The notes under the pieces were generated by a model, which did no database searches, was not told the origin of the DNA, and worked only from the letters and a program-made list of their open reading frames with translations. Below, one piece after another: positions 27,106-35,888 of a stretch of 64,000 bases of DNA (the first letter of the stretch is position 1; each line of letters begins with the position of its first letter). Source of the DNA: JASMTM01 sp046483075 (lineage in GTDB: Bacteria > Thermotogota > Thermotogae > Petrotogales > Kosmotogaceae); contig JAWODV010000066.1 of NCBI GenBank assembly GCA_046483075.1, positions 38,246 to 102,245 of the forward strand, written 5' to 3'. A program made the position numbers and the translations under genes.

Positions 27106-27125
27106 ATTTACCAGGGAGTGATTAT

Positions 27126-28295
27126 GTGAATGAAAATGCAACAAAAACAATAACGAACAATGTTGACAGCATTGCTGATAGCCTTATTGATATCAGTAAA
27201 AAGCTCAAAGACAATCCAGAAATAGGTTTTGAAGAGTACAAAGCACTAAAATGGTTAACAGAATTTTTAGATCAAAAAGGTTTTGATATTGAAAAAGGCA
27301 TAGCTGGTCTTGAAACCTCATTCAGAGCACGCTATGTTTGTGGAAATGGAGGACCAAAAATCGCATTTTTATGTGAATATGATGCTTTACCTGACATAGG
27401 GCATGGTTGCGGACATAATCTCATTGCCCCTTCTAGTGTTGGTGCAGCAGTGGCACTTTCAACCATCGAAGATCTATCCGCTGAAATTTTTGTAATTGGT
27501 TGCCCGGGAGAAGAAAATGGCGGTGGAAAGGTGATTTTAACTGAAAAAGGTGTCTTCAACGAGGTTGATGTTGCAATGATGGTTCATCCTGCAACAGTTA
27601 ACCTGACCTTTTCAACATCACTCGCACTTGATGCAATCGAATTCACCTTTAAAGGACAAACCGCACATGCTTCTTCAATGCCAGAAAAAGGCATAAACGC
27701 ACTTGATAGCGCAATTTTCCTGTTTAATGGGCTAAACGCATTAAGACAGCATCTGAAGGATGATGTCAGAATCCACGGAATTATATCTGAGGGCGGAAAA
27801 GCACCAAATGTAGTTCCAGATAAGGCCGTGGCAAAATTCTATTTCAGAGCAAAAGAACGAGACTATCTGGACGAAATAGTTAAAAAAGCCCATAATGTTG
27901 CTAAGGGAGCAGCTTTAATGACCGGAGCAGAAGTAACCTGGAGAAATTTTGAACTTTCCAACGACAACTTGAAGCCAAATAGGAGATTGGCACATCTATT
28001 TGAAGAAAACCTTAAAAAAATCGGTATTAACGATATTTTACCACCACAGGATGGTGGTGGTTCAACAGACATGGGAAATGTTAGCCAGGTAGTTCCTGCT
28101 ATTCACCCTTATATAGCAATTGGTGAAGAAGGCGAATTCATTTCTCACTCCAGAGCATTTGCTGATGCAACCGTTGCAAAAAGAGGTCAACAGGAACTAA
28201 TATATGCAGCAAAAGCCATGGCACTCACTGCCTTTGATGTTGCATCAAATGAAGAATTACTAAAAGAAATTCAAAGAGAATTCAAGGAGGGATAA
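27126..28295 (+). CDS. M20-family amidohydrolase (AbgB/peptidase-like)
   Basis: A 389-residue zinc-dependent amidohydrolase of the M20D type, which cleaves N-acyl amino acids, aminobenzoyl-glutamate or small peptides. Metal-site segments are EYDALPDIGHGCGHN (about residues 79-93), PGEENGGGK and the C-terminal SHSRAFAD. The start was set at a GTG at 27126, 7 nt after GGGAG; an ATG at 27087 lies inside the terminator stem and would not fit. It overlaps the hypA region by a shared A (TAATG) and lies behind the peptide transporter, so it may process the imported substrate. Confidence 0.85.
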   Translation: MNENATKTITNNVDSIADSLIDISKKLKDNPEIGFEEYKALKWLTEFLDQKGFDIEKGIAGLETSFRARYVCGNGGPKIAFLCEYDALPDIGHGCGHNLIAPSSVGAAVALSTIEDLSAEIFVIGCPGEENGGGKVILTEKGVFNEVDVAMMVHPATVNLTFSTSLALDAIEFTFKGQTAHASSMPEKGINALDSAIFLFNGLNALRQHLKDDVRIHGIISEGGKAPNVVPDKAVAKFYFRAKERDYLDEIVKKAHNVAKGAALMTGAEVTWRNFELSNDNLKPNRRLAHLFEENLKKIGINDILPPQDGGGSTDMGNVSQVVPAIHPYIAIGEEGEFISHSRAFADATVAKRGQQELIYAAKAMALTAFDVASNEELLKEIQREFKEG

Positions 28296-28297
28296 TG

Positions 28298-28651
28298 GTG
28301 CACCATGAATTATCAATTGCTGAACGTGTAAAGATTTTTCTCGAAAATAATTTCGAACAGAATCAGCTTAAAGATATCAAAAGAATAGATATCGGGATTG
28401 GTAAATTGGTCATGGCAAACGAAGATAACATTCGGGAAGCCTTTGATATGCTTAAAAAGGACACAGTCTTCCAGGATGTTGAGATAAACTTTGTTACCGA
28501 TGAGTTGAGATATGAATGCAAGGAGTGCGGTAAAAAGTTCTCCTCTTCTGATTACGAGTTGCATTGTCCCGAATGTGGCGGAAATCTCAAGGTATTGACC
28601 GGAGAAGAAATTTATATAAAGAATATTGAACGTCTATCACAAGGCAAATAA
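28298..28651 (+). CDS. hypA: Hydrogenase nickel-insertion protein HypA
   Basis: A 117-residue protein that delivers nickel to the large subunit. Two CxxC pairs (CKECGKKF and CPECGG) form the zinc site. HypA binds nickel with its N-terminal Met-His. A GTG start at 28298 gives Met-His-His-Glu and has AAGGAGG 7 nt upstream; the ATG at 28295 would put a valine at position 2, so the GTG is preferred. It stands 6.7 kb from the other hyp genes, after the transporter and the M20 gene. No hypB is visible in the window. Confidence 0.92.
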   Translation: MHHELSIAERVKIFLENNFEQNQLKDIKRIDIGIGKLVMANEDNIREAFDMLKKDTVFQDVEINFVTDELRYECKECGKKFSSSDYELHCPECGGNLKVLTGEEIYIKNIERLSQGK

Positions 28652-28694
28652 TTAAAATTCCATTTACCCTGTTGTATGCTATGCTAAAGTAATT

Positions 28695-29714
28695 TTAGTT
28701 TTTTATAAGCTTGTCGTAATATAGTGGATAATTGCAATTTTGTGTTTTGTTCATATAATCAGCAGCTTTATTATAGATTTCAAGATAATTTGATGGCTGC
28801 TTTACTAAATTAATTATTTCACTATCCCCATAAATTTTGAAGATGGCCTCTATCGTTTTTATACCAACAGTGTTTATCGCTCCAAATTTCTCTTTCATAT
28901 GTTTGGATGCCCATTCATACATTTCATTTCTATCCATTTCATCCTTTGATAGTGATAGCATTACATCATTAATTTCATTAAAATATTCTTTCCATTTTGT
29001 CATGTCAAGCTTATAATTATCAAGATCTTCATAGCCGGTTATTCCTTTATCAGGATTCCCACCAACGCAGTAATAAGCTATGCCTTCTCCAGTTATTCCC
29101 CCGATTAGTTCAATTAATGCAATCTTGTTTTCTGAGAGTTCTTTAGATCTCATTTCTTCTTCTAAAAACTCATTAAAAACTATATGATGAAGTTCGTGAG
29201 CTATGGTAGAAGCAACTTTACCAATTGATTTTGAGATGTGCTCAAGATCAAGTGTAATATCTTGTTTTATATAATAGCCTCCACTATATCCCGTAAAAAC
29301 TATGAATACTTTTGGGCTGAAATCAATATCTCCCGGGAGAAAGCGACTCAATTTGGTTTCAGAAAAGTCAACGATGACTTTCTCCTTTTCTTTGATTTTC
29401 TCAAGAACTTTTCTTAGTTGCTCGCGTTTCTCAATCTTATCCCTCAAATTCTGATGTAACTTCTCAAGAAACTTATTTTTATGTGAGAATTTTTCATTGC
29501 CAAGTTTAAGAACTACATCCATCAAATCACTTTTCTCAATTCCTGCATTCAATCCTTCAGGCCTGTTATAGTGAACTACCATTTGATCCATAACCTCATT
29601 AGCAAATAACTCTTTGACATTTTTCGGTACAGGTTTTCCTTTGATATCTACTTCATCAAAAATCTGCAAAAACTTTTCTGCAGCTACATAGTTTATTATC
29701 ACATTTAAATCCAT
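28695..29714 (-). CDS. Predicted zinc metallopeptidase (HExxH)
   Basis: A 339-residue protein with a zinc-binding HELHH (residues 173-177) preceded by ASTIA, resembling the DUF5700/DUF2268 group of putative peptidases. A glutamate-rich segment and EGIAYY (about residue 210) follow and may supply the third metal ligand. There is no signal peptide, so it appears cytoplasmic. The middle is a charged helical region (residues 85-115). GGGAGG precedes the ATG. It is convergent with hypA and divergent from the HTH gene. Substrate unknown. Confidence 0.7.
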   Translation of the reverse strand: MDLNVIINYVAAEKFLQIFDEVDIKGKPVPKNVKELFANEVMDQMVVHYNRPEGLNAGIEKSDLMDVVLKLGNEKFSHKNKFLEKLHQNLRDKIEKREQLRKVLEKIKEKEKVIVDFSETKLSRFLPGDIDFSPKVFIVFTGYSGGYYIKQDITLDLEHISKSIGKVASTIAHELHHIVFNEFLEEEMRSKELSENKIALIELIGGITGEGIAYYCVGGNPDKGITGYEDLDNYKLDMTKWKEYFNEINDVMLSLSKDEMDRNEMYEWASKHMKEKFGAINTVGIKTIEAIFKIYGDSEIINLVKQPSNYLEIYNKAADYMNKTQNCNYPLYYDKLIKN

Positions 29715-29821
29715 AAAAAAACCTCCCTAGTAAACAGACAGGTATATTTCAATTATATATGTTCAATACCAATTTAAACATCAACTTTTGTAAATTGTCA
29801 ATTTTATTTAATTATGTTTAT

Positions 29822-29850
29822 TTGTGAAAGGTGTATGATTATGGTATGCT
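29822..29850 (+). promoter_or_regulatory. Promoter of the HTH/coiled-coil gene
   Basis: TTGTGA (29822-29827), a 17-bp spacer and TATGCT (29845-29850), about 38 nt before the start codon at 29888. Confidence 0.5.
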
Positions 29851-29887
29851 ATATTTGTAGCTAATTATGTAGCGTGGAGGATGCACG

Positions 29888-30220
29888 ATGAAAAAAACGG
29901 AGAAACAGATGACAAAAAACGAAAGAAAGGAACTAATAAATTCTGTAGAAAAGGCCATTGAAACTCTCACCAGGGAAGGAAGGAAAGTTGATTTTTCTGA
30001 AATTGCCTTAAAACTTGGTGTGGCAAGATCAACTCTTTATAGAAATCCAACAGTGAGAAGCAAAATTATCTCAGCAAGAAATGAAATGAAAACACGCGGA
30101 GATATCTTGTTGGATCTTGAAAACAAGCTCTATACGTTGGAAAACAGATTACTTGGCATTGAAACAGCACTAAAAGAACAACAAAGCAAGCTTAATCAGT
30201 TAGAAAAATATATTCAATAA
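29888..30220 (+). CDS. Small HTH-plus-coiled-coil protein (DUF6262/TnpC-like)
   Basis: A 110-residue protein. Residues about 15-60 form a helix-turn-helix (FSEIALKLGVARSTLYRNP), and residues about 70-110 form a leucine-heptad coiled coil (LENKLYTLENRLLG). This layout matches DUF6262, found as accessory protein TnpC in Tn554-type elements, but no transposase or recombinase accompanies it. It lies 64 nt before the glycine betaine transporter and may regulate it. GGAGG precedes the ATG. Confidence 0.7.
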   Translation: MKKTEKQMTKNERKELINSVEKAIETLTREGRKVDFSEIALKLGVARSTLYRNPTVRSKIISARNEMKTRGDILLDLENKLYTLENRLLGIETALKEQQSKLNQLEKYIQ

Positions 30221-30284
30221 AGTTACCACCCCTGTTCCATTGCTCCACATAAACAGAAAAATTTTTAATAAGGAGGAATTTACA

Positions 30285-31292
30285 ATGACAAAACTTTTCA
30301 GTGAAAAAAAGCTCTTTGCGAGTTTTTTGGTTGTCTTTTTGTTGGCAGCTTTTTCCTTTGGTACCAGCACGATCAGATTTGTTGACTTTTCCTGGGATAG
30401 TGTTCTAGTTCACAACAGAATAGCGGGTTATATCGTTGAGCACGCCTATGGATATGATGTGGATTATGGTTTTTTCCAGACCATACCTGGATTACTTGGT
30501 GTTAGAAGAGGAGATTATGATGTTTCTACGGAATTCTGGGTTGATAACATCAGAGAAAGCTATATGGAAGCATTAGAGGACGGGGACATAGTTGATCTTG
30601 GTTCTAACTTTCAGGATGCTCCCCAGGGTTGGTATGTTCCAACTTATGTGATAGAAGGTGATCCTGAACGCGGCATTGAACCAATGGCACCTGATTTAAA
30701 ATCTGTATCTGATCTTGAAAAATACTGGGAATTATTCAAAGATCCAGAACAGCCCAATAAAGGAAGATTATACAATGGTCCCGTTGGATGGGCTATCTAT
30801 GATATCAATCTTGAAAAACTCGAAGCTTATGGACTTGATGATACTTTCACATCCTTTGATCCTGGTTCACAGGCATCTCTTGCTACAGCTATCATGAGTG
30901 CATACAGAAAAGGAGAACCCATACTTGCATACTACTGGGAACCCACCTGGATAATGGGAATACTTGATATGACTAAATTGAAGGAACCCGAATTTGATGA
31001 AGAAATATGGAATGAAAACTATGCATGCGAAGTTCCTCCATCAAAGGTCCATATTGCTGTTTCAACCAGAATGCTGAACAAAGCTCCCGAATTGTTGACA
31101 CTTTTTGCAAATTACAGTACTACCCTTGATCAAACGAATAGTATGCTCGCTTACATGCAGGAAAATGATGCTACAGCCGAAGAAACAGCCATATGGTTCC
31201 TTAAGAACTATAGATATGTTTGGGAAGATTGGTTTCCAGCAAAAAACAACGAGCTTATTGAAAGTATTACAGAAGCTCTAGAAAGGGAGTAA
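30285..31292 (+). CDS. proX: Glycine betaine/proline ABC transporter substrate-binding protein
   Basis: A 335-residue exported binding protein of the OpuAC/ProX family. Residues 1-26 form a signal peptide; no lipobox is evident. The OpuAC signature FVDFSWDSVLVHNRIAGYIV (about residues 32-51) is followed by a tryptophan-rich ligand pocket (WVDNIRESY, YYWEPTWIMG), typical for quaternary amines. The ATG at 30285 has AAGGAGG 8 nt upstream; an in-frame ATG at 30240 has none. First gene of an osmoprotectant importer operon. Confidence 0.9.
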   Translation: MTKLFSEKKLFASFLVVFLLAAFSFGTSTIRFVDFSWDSVLVHNRIAGYIVEHAYGYDVDYGFFQTIPGLLGVRRGDYDVSTEFWVDNIRESYMEALEDGDIVDLGSNFQDAPQGWYVPTYVIEGDPERGIEPMAPDLKSVSDLEKYWELFKDPEQPNKGRLYNGPVGWAIYDINLEKLEAYGLDDTFTSFDPGSQASLATAIMSAYRKGEPILAYYWEPTWIMGILDMTKLKEPEFDEEIWNENYACEVPPSKVHIAVSTRMLNKAPELLTLFANYSTTLDQTNSMLAYMQENDATAEETAIWFLKNYRYVWEDWFPAKNNELIESITEALERE

Positions 31293-31298
31293 AACACC

Positions 31299-32174
31299 TT
31301 GTCCACAGCTATTAAAGTGCAAAATCTCTGGAAAATTTACTCGGATATTCATGACAGGGGTATCAATGTTGAAGATGAAGAACTAATAGAAAAAATTGAA
31401 AAAATGGATGAACCGGTAATCGCTGTAAGAGATGTCAGTTTTGAGGTTGAAGAAGGCGAGGTTTTCGTGATCATGGGTTTATCCGGAAGTGGTAAATCAA
31501 CACTAATCCGTTGTCTATTAAGATTGCTGGAACCAACATCGGGAGAAGTTCAAATCGATGATTACAAGGTCACAGATTTAAGTGATGAGGAACTAATAAG
31601 TTTCAGACGCAAAGAGGTGGCAATGGTTTTCCAGCATTATGGCCTTCTTCCACACAGAACAGTTAAAGAGAATGTAGAGTTCGGATTGAAGATCAGAGGA
31701 GAAGACAAAGAAACAAGAAAGAAAAGAGCGCTTGAAGCAATTGAAAGGGTTGGATTAAAAGGATGGGAAAACAATCATCCCAGTGCTCTGAGTGGTGGTA
31801 TGAGACAGAGAGTCGGCATAGCCCGGGCACTTGTTATGGATACTCCCATTTTGTTAATGGATGAACCCTTCAGTGGTCTGGATCCTTTGATACGAAGAGA
31901 AATGCAGGACGAGTTAATACGTCTTCAAGAAGATATGCATAAAACTATCTTTTTTGTCACCCATGATCTTAACGAAGCCATCAGACTGGGAGATAGAATA
32001 GCAATAATGAAAGAAGGGGATATTGTACAAACAGGAAAAATTCATGAAATTGTTAAAAATCCTGCAGATGATTATGTGAAAAAATTCGTTCAGGACGTGA
32101 AGCGGCAAATAACAGATGACATCGATTCAAACGATAATGACAATGAAAAGAAGGCGATAACCGATGTTTCCTGA
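31299..32174 (+). CDS. proV: Glycine betaine ABC transporter ATPase
   Basis: A 291-residue ATPase with Walker A GLSGSGKST, signature LSGGMRQR and Walker B LLMDEPFSGLDP. The CBS regulatory domains usual in ProV/OpuAA are missing: the protein ends about 45 residues after the ATPase core, in an acidic tail. This implies different osmotic sensing. It starts at TTG (31299) and overlaps the permease gene by 11 nt. Confidence 0.92.
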   Translation: MSTAIKVQNLWKIYSDIHDRGINVEDEELIEKIEKMDEPVIAVRDVSFEVEEGEVFVIMGLSGSGKSTLIRCLLRLLEPTSGEVQIDDYKVTDLSDEELISFRRKEVAMVFQHYGLLPHRTVKENVEFGLKIRGEDKETRKKRALEAIERVGLKGWENNHPSALSGGMRQRVGIARALVMDTPILLMDEPFSGLDPLIRREMQDELIRLQEDMHKTIFFVTHDLNEAIRLGDRIAIMKEGDIVQTGKIHEIVKNPADDYVKKFVQDVKRQITDDIDSNDNDNEKKAITDVS

Positions 32175-33015
32175 AACACTGGAATTCCATGTTGCAAAAT
32201 ACGTAAATGACTTTATCGATTGGCTGGTTACCAATGGCAGCGTTGTATTCGAAACAATATCATCGGTTATTCTATCTTTACTTTTGGCCGTACACAATTT
32301 ACTCAACGGTACACCCTGGTGGGTAATTGTTGGCATAGTAATAGTTGGAGCCTGGCTAGCAACAAAGAAAATAGGCCTTCCAGTGATACTTGGAATGCTT
32401 TTAATTCTTGTTGGTGTATTTGGATTGTGGGCTCTGGCAATGGAGACACTTGCCCTGGTCATAACTGCAGTTGTTTTTTCAATATCAGTTGGCATTCCAC
32501 TGGGTGTACTGATGGCTCAATTCGACAGATTTGCCACGGTATTAAAACCCTTCCTTGACGCTATGCAGACCATGCCAAGTTTTGTTCATCTCATACCTGC
32601 AATGATGCTTTTTGGTCTTGGAAAGGTTCCAGCGGTACTTGCCACCATGATATATGCAATACCCCCAGTTATCAGGCTAACTAATCTGGGTATAAGACAG
32701 GTACCTAAACAGGTTCAGGAAGCAGCCAAAGCCTATGGAGCGACAAATAAACAACTGTTAAAGGAAGTAAGATTGCCACTTGCTTTACCAACAATACTTG
32801 CTGGTGTCAATCAAACAACTATGATGGCACTGGCTATGGTCGTTATAGCTTCTATGATAGGAGCAAGAGGTCTCGGACAGGAAGTTTTGCTGGCAATAAA
32901 TAGAGTTGACGTTGGCAGAGGCTTTGAAGCAGGTATCAGTATAGTTATTCTGGCAATTGTAATTGATAGGATAACCCAGGGCATTGCAAAACGCTGGCAA
33001 CCACCAAAATCATGA
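32164..33015 (+). CDS. proW: Glycine betaine ABC transporter permease
   Basis: A 283-residue permease with about seven helices and the family motifs LDAMQTMPSFVHLIPAMMLFG and GIRQVPKQVQEAAKAYGATN, the latter being the EAA loop that contacts the ATPase. Its last gene position and convergent neighbour mark the end of the operon. Confidence 0.93.
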   Translation: MFPETLEFHVAKYVNDFIDWLVTNGSVVFETISSVILSLLLAVHNLLNGTPWWVIVGIVIVGAWLATKKIGLPVILGMLLILVGVFGLWALAMETLALVITAVVFSISVGIPLGVLMAQFDRFATVLKPFLDAMQTMPSFVHLIPAMMLFGLGKVPAVLATMIYAIPPVIRLTNLGIRQVPKQVQEAAKAYGATNKQLLKEVRLPLALPTILAGVNQTTMMALAMVVIASMIGARGLGQEVLLAINRVDVGRGFEAGISIVILAIVIDRITQGIAKRWQPPKS

Positions 33016-33028
33016 TACTTCTAAAACC

Positions 33029-33790
33029 TTAAACAGTAAATTTGTCTGTGTTTATGGAAATATAATTCCCATTATCACAATAGAATAACTCTTTTATATC
33101 AAGAGTATTTAATATTTCAAGGGCTTCTCTGAAGCCCTTCCCTATTTCATCCTTTTTATGAGCATCGGATCCAATAGTTAGATATTTACCACTAAATTCA
33201 ACATATCGCTTTATGATCCAGGGTTGTGGATTTACTTCTTGAACATCGTTTCTGAGTCCGGAGGTATTAATCTCAAGGCCAATATCGTATTTTACTAGCG
33301 TTAATAGCAACTCATCGAGAAGCACAGATGGTTTCAATGGTATATTGCCTGGAATGTACCTTCTTAGAAAATCAAGATGTCCAAAGAAACCTGGATGTTT
33401 CAATGTTTTTACAGCTCCAATAGCCTCCTCAAGATAGGGAAGCCACATTTCTATACCTTCTGAAAAATCCTCCATTCCAGGATATTGATGCACTGAATAT
33501 ATAAAATAATCAAAGGCGCCATTGAGAAAATTGTTGTCTGTGTAACTCTGAATACCCAGCTCAAGACCCTTTAATATCTTTACAGGAAAGCTTTTTTTAA
33601 GTCTCTCTATTTCCTCAAGATAAAGCAGAGGATCACCAAAATTAGTGGTGTACTTATATAATAAATCCAGATCATAGTGATCCGCGATCCCAATTATTTC
33701 CATTCCCGTGTTTTCCGCAAACTCCACTACATCATGCAATGAATCACTAGCATCCGGTGAGAAATTCGTATGGATATGAAGATCAAGCAC
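33029..33790 (-). CDS. PHP-domain phosphoesterase (histidinol phosphatase-like)
   Basis: A 253-residue PHP protein with the metal-binding motifs HIHTNFSPDA (residues 5-14), IADHYD and a C-terminal GSDAHKKDEIG. It resembles HisK-type histidinol phosphatase, but no histidine biosynthesis gene is nearby, so the substrate is open. It starts with GTG at 33790 after GGGTGG. It lies 29 nt behind the diguanylate cyclase gene and is probably cotranscribed. Confidence 0.8.
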   Translation of the reverse strand: MLDLHIHTNFSPDASDSLHDVVEFAENTGMEIIGIADHYDLDLLYKYTTNFGDPLLYLEEIERLKKSFPVKILKGLELGIQSYTDNNFLNGAFDYFIYSVHQYPGMEDFSEGIEMWLPYLEEAIGAVKTLKHPGFFGHLDFLRRYIPGNIPLKPSVLLDELLLTLVKYDIGLEINTSGLRNDVQEVNPQPWIIKRYVEFSGKYLTIGSDAHKKDEIGKGFREALEILNTLDIKELFYCDNGNYISINTDKFTV

Positions 33791-33819
33791 TTAAACCACC
33801 CAAATTAAAATATCTTGAA

Positions 33820-35463
33820 TCAATAAACAAATCTATTCTTACCCTCATATTTTGCCTTATAAAGAAGGGAGTCTACATTTTTAACGAGTTTTGTGATACT
33901 TTCTCCAGACCATTGAACGATGCCACCGCTCAATGTTACTTTACAATCAACTTTGTAGTTGGTAGATGCTAACCCTTTTCTTATCCTTTCACAAACCCTG
34001 ACAGCACTAGACAGCTTTGTATTGGGGAATAACAGCAAAAATTCTTCACCACCGTAGCGAAATGCCATATCAACTTCTCTAATATTACTCAATATTGTCT
34101 TCGCAATAATTTTAAGTACTCTATCGCCAATCTGATGTCCAAAAACATCGTTGATTTTTTTGAAGTCGTCGAGATCAAAAAGCGCTATTGAAAATGGCTC
34201 ATTGTATCTTTTGGACCTTTTCAGTTCATCTTTTAGTTTTTTATTCATGTATTTATGGTTAAAGAGCCAGGTAAGACTATCCCTTACTGATTTTTCCTTT
34301 AAAAGTTTGTTTGCTCTTTTTAGCCGTTTTTCAGCTCTTTCTAGCATCTCATTCTGTCTGTTAATTTTTTCATTGACTTTCATGAGCTCGAAGTGTTTTT
34401 CTCTATAGAACTCAGCTTCCTTTATTTTTCTTTTTCTTTCATATTTATCCTCTATCATGGCCACATTTTTCTTCAGATTTTCCTTGTAGAGCTTTTCTTT
34501 CAAATCATCGTGTAGCTTATGATATTCCAGTCCATTTTTATAATCACCAATTTTTTCGTAAGATTCTGAAATAAATAGAGCGATATCACCAGCCATTGAG
34601 TTAAGTCTCTTTTCTTGAGCTGTTTCCAGACCCTTTTTGAGTATTGTTATTGCTCTTTTATAATCATCTTTGAACATGAAATGCTTTCCCCACTCTCTTT
34701 TTGAAAAAGCAATTGCTTCAGAATTTTCAATTTCTTTTGCCAGTTCCTCGGCTTCCGTCAATAATTCTTCTGCTTTGTTATATTCATACCTTTCAGTGTA
34801 CATATCAGCTATGTTATGAAGACTGTTTATAATTTTTCTTTTATCCCCAAGTTCTCTCTTTATCTCAAGGGCTTTTCTGAAATACTCGATGGATTCATCA
34901 AACCTATCCATACGTGCAGAAATAATGCCCATATTATTGAGACTCGATGCTAAACATAATTTGTTTCCATTCTTTTTAGCCTGTGCTATTGACTGTTCTA
35001 GATATTCCTTTGATTTAGTGTTGTTGCCAAGCTCAGAGTACATTATTGCAATATTAGACAAAAGGCTGGGATCAGTTTCAGAATCATCTATTTCATGAAA
35101 TATTGAAAGTGACTCAATCAAACAATTTAACGCAATATCTATATTACCAAGCTGCCACTCCGATAATCCTTTCTTGTTAAGTGCTCTTGCGGATGTCAAT
35201 CTGTCTCCGCTCTTTTCACACATTTCCATGAGGGTATCGCAATTTTCAGATGCCTTTTCATATTCGCTGGTATCAATATAAAGCTGTATTAGATTGGTTA
35301 ATGCATCTATTTCGCCTTCAGTGAACCCCAGTTTGTTGGACATCAAAAATGCTTCTTGTGCATGTTTTAGTTTATTTTCAAATTTTGCATTAGCTTCTTT
35401 TTGCGATTTTTCCAGCAAAGATTTTATATGATCTTTTTGATTATTACTGCTATTGTTTTTCAT
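33820..35463 (-). CDS. TPR-repeat diguanylate cyclase (GGDEF)
   Basis: A 547-residue soluble protein. Residues about 20-320 hold six or seven tetratricopeptide repeats, about 325-385 a coiled coil, and about 390-547 a GGDEF domain. The active site GGEEF (471-475) is intact, and an inhibitory RxxD site (462-465) precedes it by five residues, so c-di-GMP synthesis with product inhibition is expected. There is no membrane segment; the TPRs probably sense a partner protein. An AGGAG site precedes the ATG. Confidence 0.9.
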   Translation of the reverse strand: MKNNSSNNQKDHIKSLLEKSQKEANAKFENKLKHAQEAFLMSNKLGFTEGEIDALTNLIQLYIDTSEYEKASENCDTLMEMCEKSGDRLTSARALNKKGLSEWQLGNIDIALNCLIESLSIFHEIDDSETDPSLLSNIAIMYSELGNNTKSKEYLEQSIAQAKKNGNKLCLASSLNNMGIISARMDRFDESIEYFRKALEIKRELGDKRKIINSLHNIADMYTERYEYNKAEELLTEAEELAKEIENSEAIAFSKREWGKHFMFKDDYKRAITILKKGLETAQEKRLNSMAGDIALFISESYEKIGDYKNGLEYHKLHDDLKEKLYKENLKKNVAMIEDKYERKRKIKEAEFYREKHFELMKVNEKINRQNEMLERAEKRLKRANKLLKEKSVRDSLTWLFNHKYMNKKLKDELKRSKRYNEPFSIALFDLDDFKKINDVFGHQIGDRVLKIIAKTILSNIREVDMAFRYGGEEFLLLFPNTKLSSAVRVCERIRKGLASTNYKVDCKVTLSGGIVQWSGESITKLVKNVDSLLYKAKYEGKNRFVY

Positions 35464-35519
35464 TTTCTATCTCCTATCATAAGTGAGCAGGATTATTATT
35501 TTTCAGTAACTTTTATAAA

Positions 35520-35552
35520 ATTATAGCATTATACAATAACTATAAATTGTAT
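35520..35552 (-). promoter_or_regulatory. Promoter region of the GGDEF gene with inverted repeat
   Basis: Two TATAAT boxes on the minus strand (plus 35520-35525 and 35528-35533) and a perfect inverted repeat ATACAAT/ATTGTAT with 8-bp spacer (35531-35552) overlapping the second. The -35 is weak, which suits an activated or repressed promoter. Confidence 0.45.
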
Positions 35553-35681
35553 TCTAAGAACATCATGTTCGTTGAAAAATCGAAATTTTAGAGATTTAAT
35601 GTCATGTATGTATTCATATTAAGCTTAAATTGTACATTTAGAAAAATAGCTAAAATGGTAAAATCTTCAGGGGTGATAAAT

Positions 35682-35888
35682 ATGTTAGAATTTTTGGCTG
35701 TAATTGGAGCGCTGGCTTTACTTTTTCTTGCAATAAAAGCATTTCCGGCAATAATATCAATCTTGATGGGATTAGGTGTAATTGCAGTAGTGGTATTTAT
35801 CTTTCTTGGACTGTTGATTTTCCTTCTCCCTGTATTGATCGTAATGGGTCTGATTGTGCTGTTAGCAAGACTTGTAAATCCAAGATGA
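35682..35888 (+). CDS. Small hydrophobic membrane protein
   Basis: A 68-residue, almost entirely hydrophobic protein with two predicted helices (about residues 2-22 and 28-65) and no family I recognise. The ATG at 35682 has AGGGGTG upstream; longer in-frame reading lacks support. It overlaps the nitrilase gene by 4 nt, so the two are translated together. Confidence 0.6.
   Translation: MLEFLAVIGALALLFLAIKAFPAIISILMGLGVIAVVVFIFLGLLIFLLPVLIVMGLIVLLARLVNPR

Noticed and set aside
27087..27125. ATG at 27087 as start of the M20 gene
   Set aside because: It lies inside the terminator stem and has no ribosome site; the GTG at 27126 is well placed.
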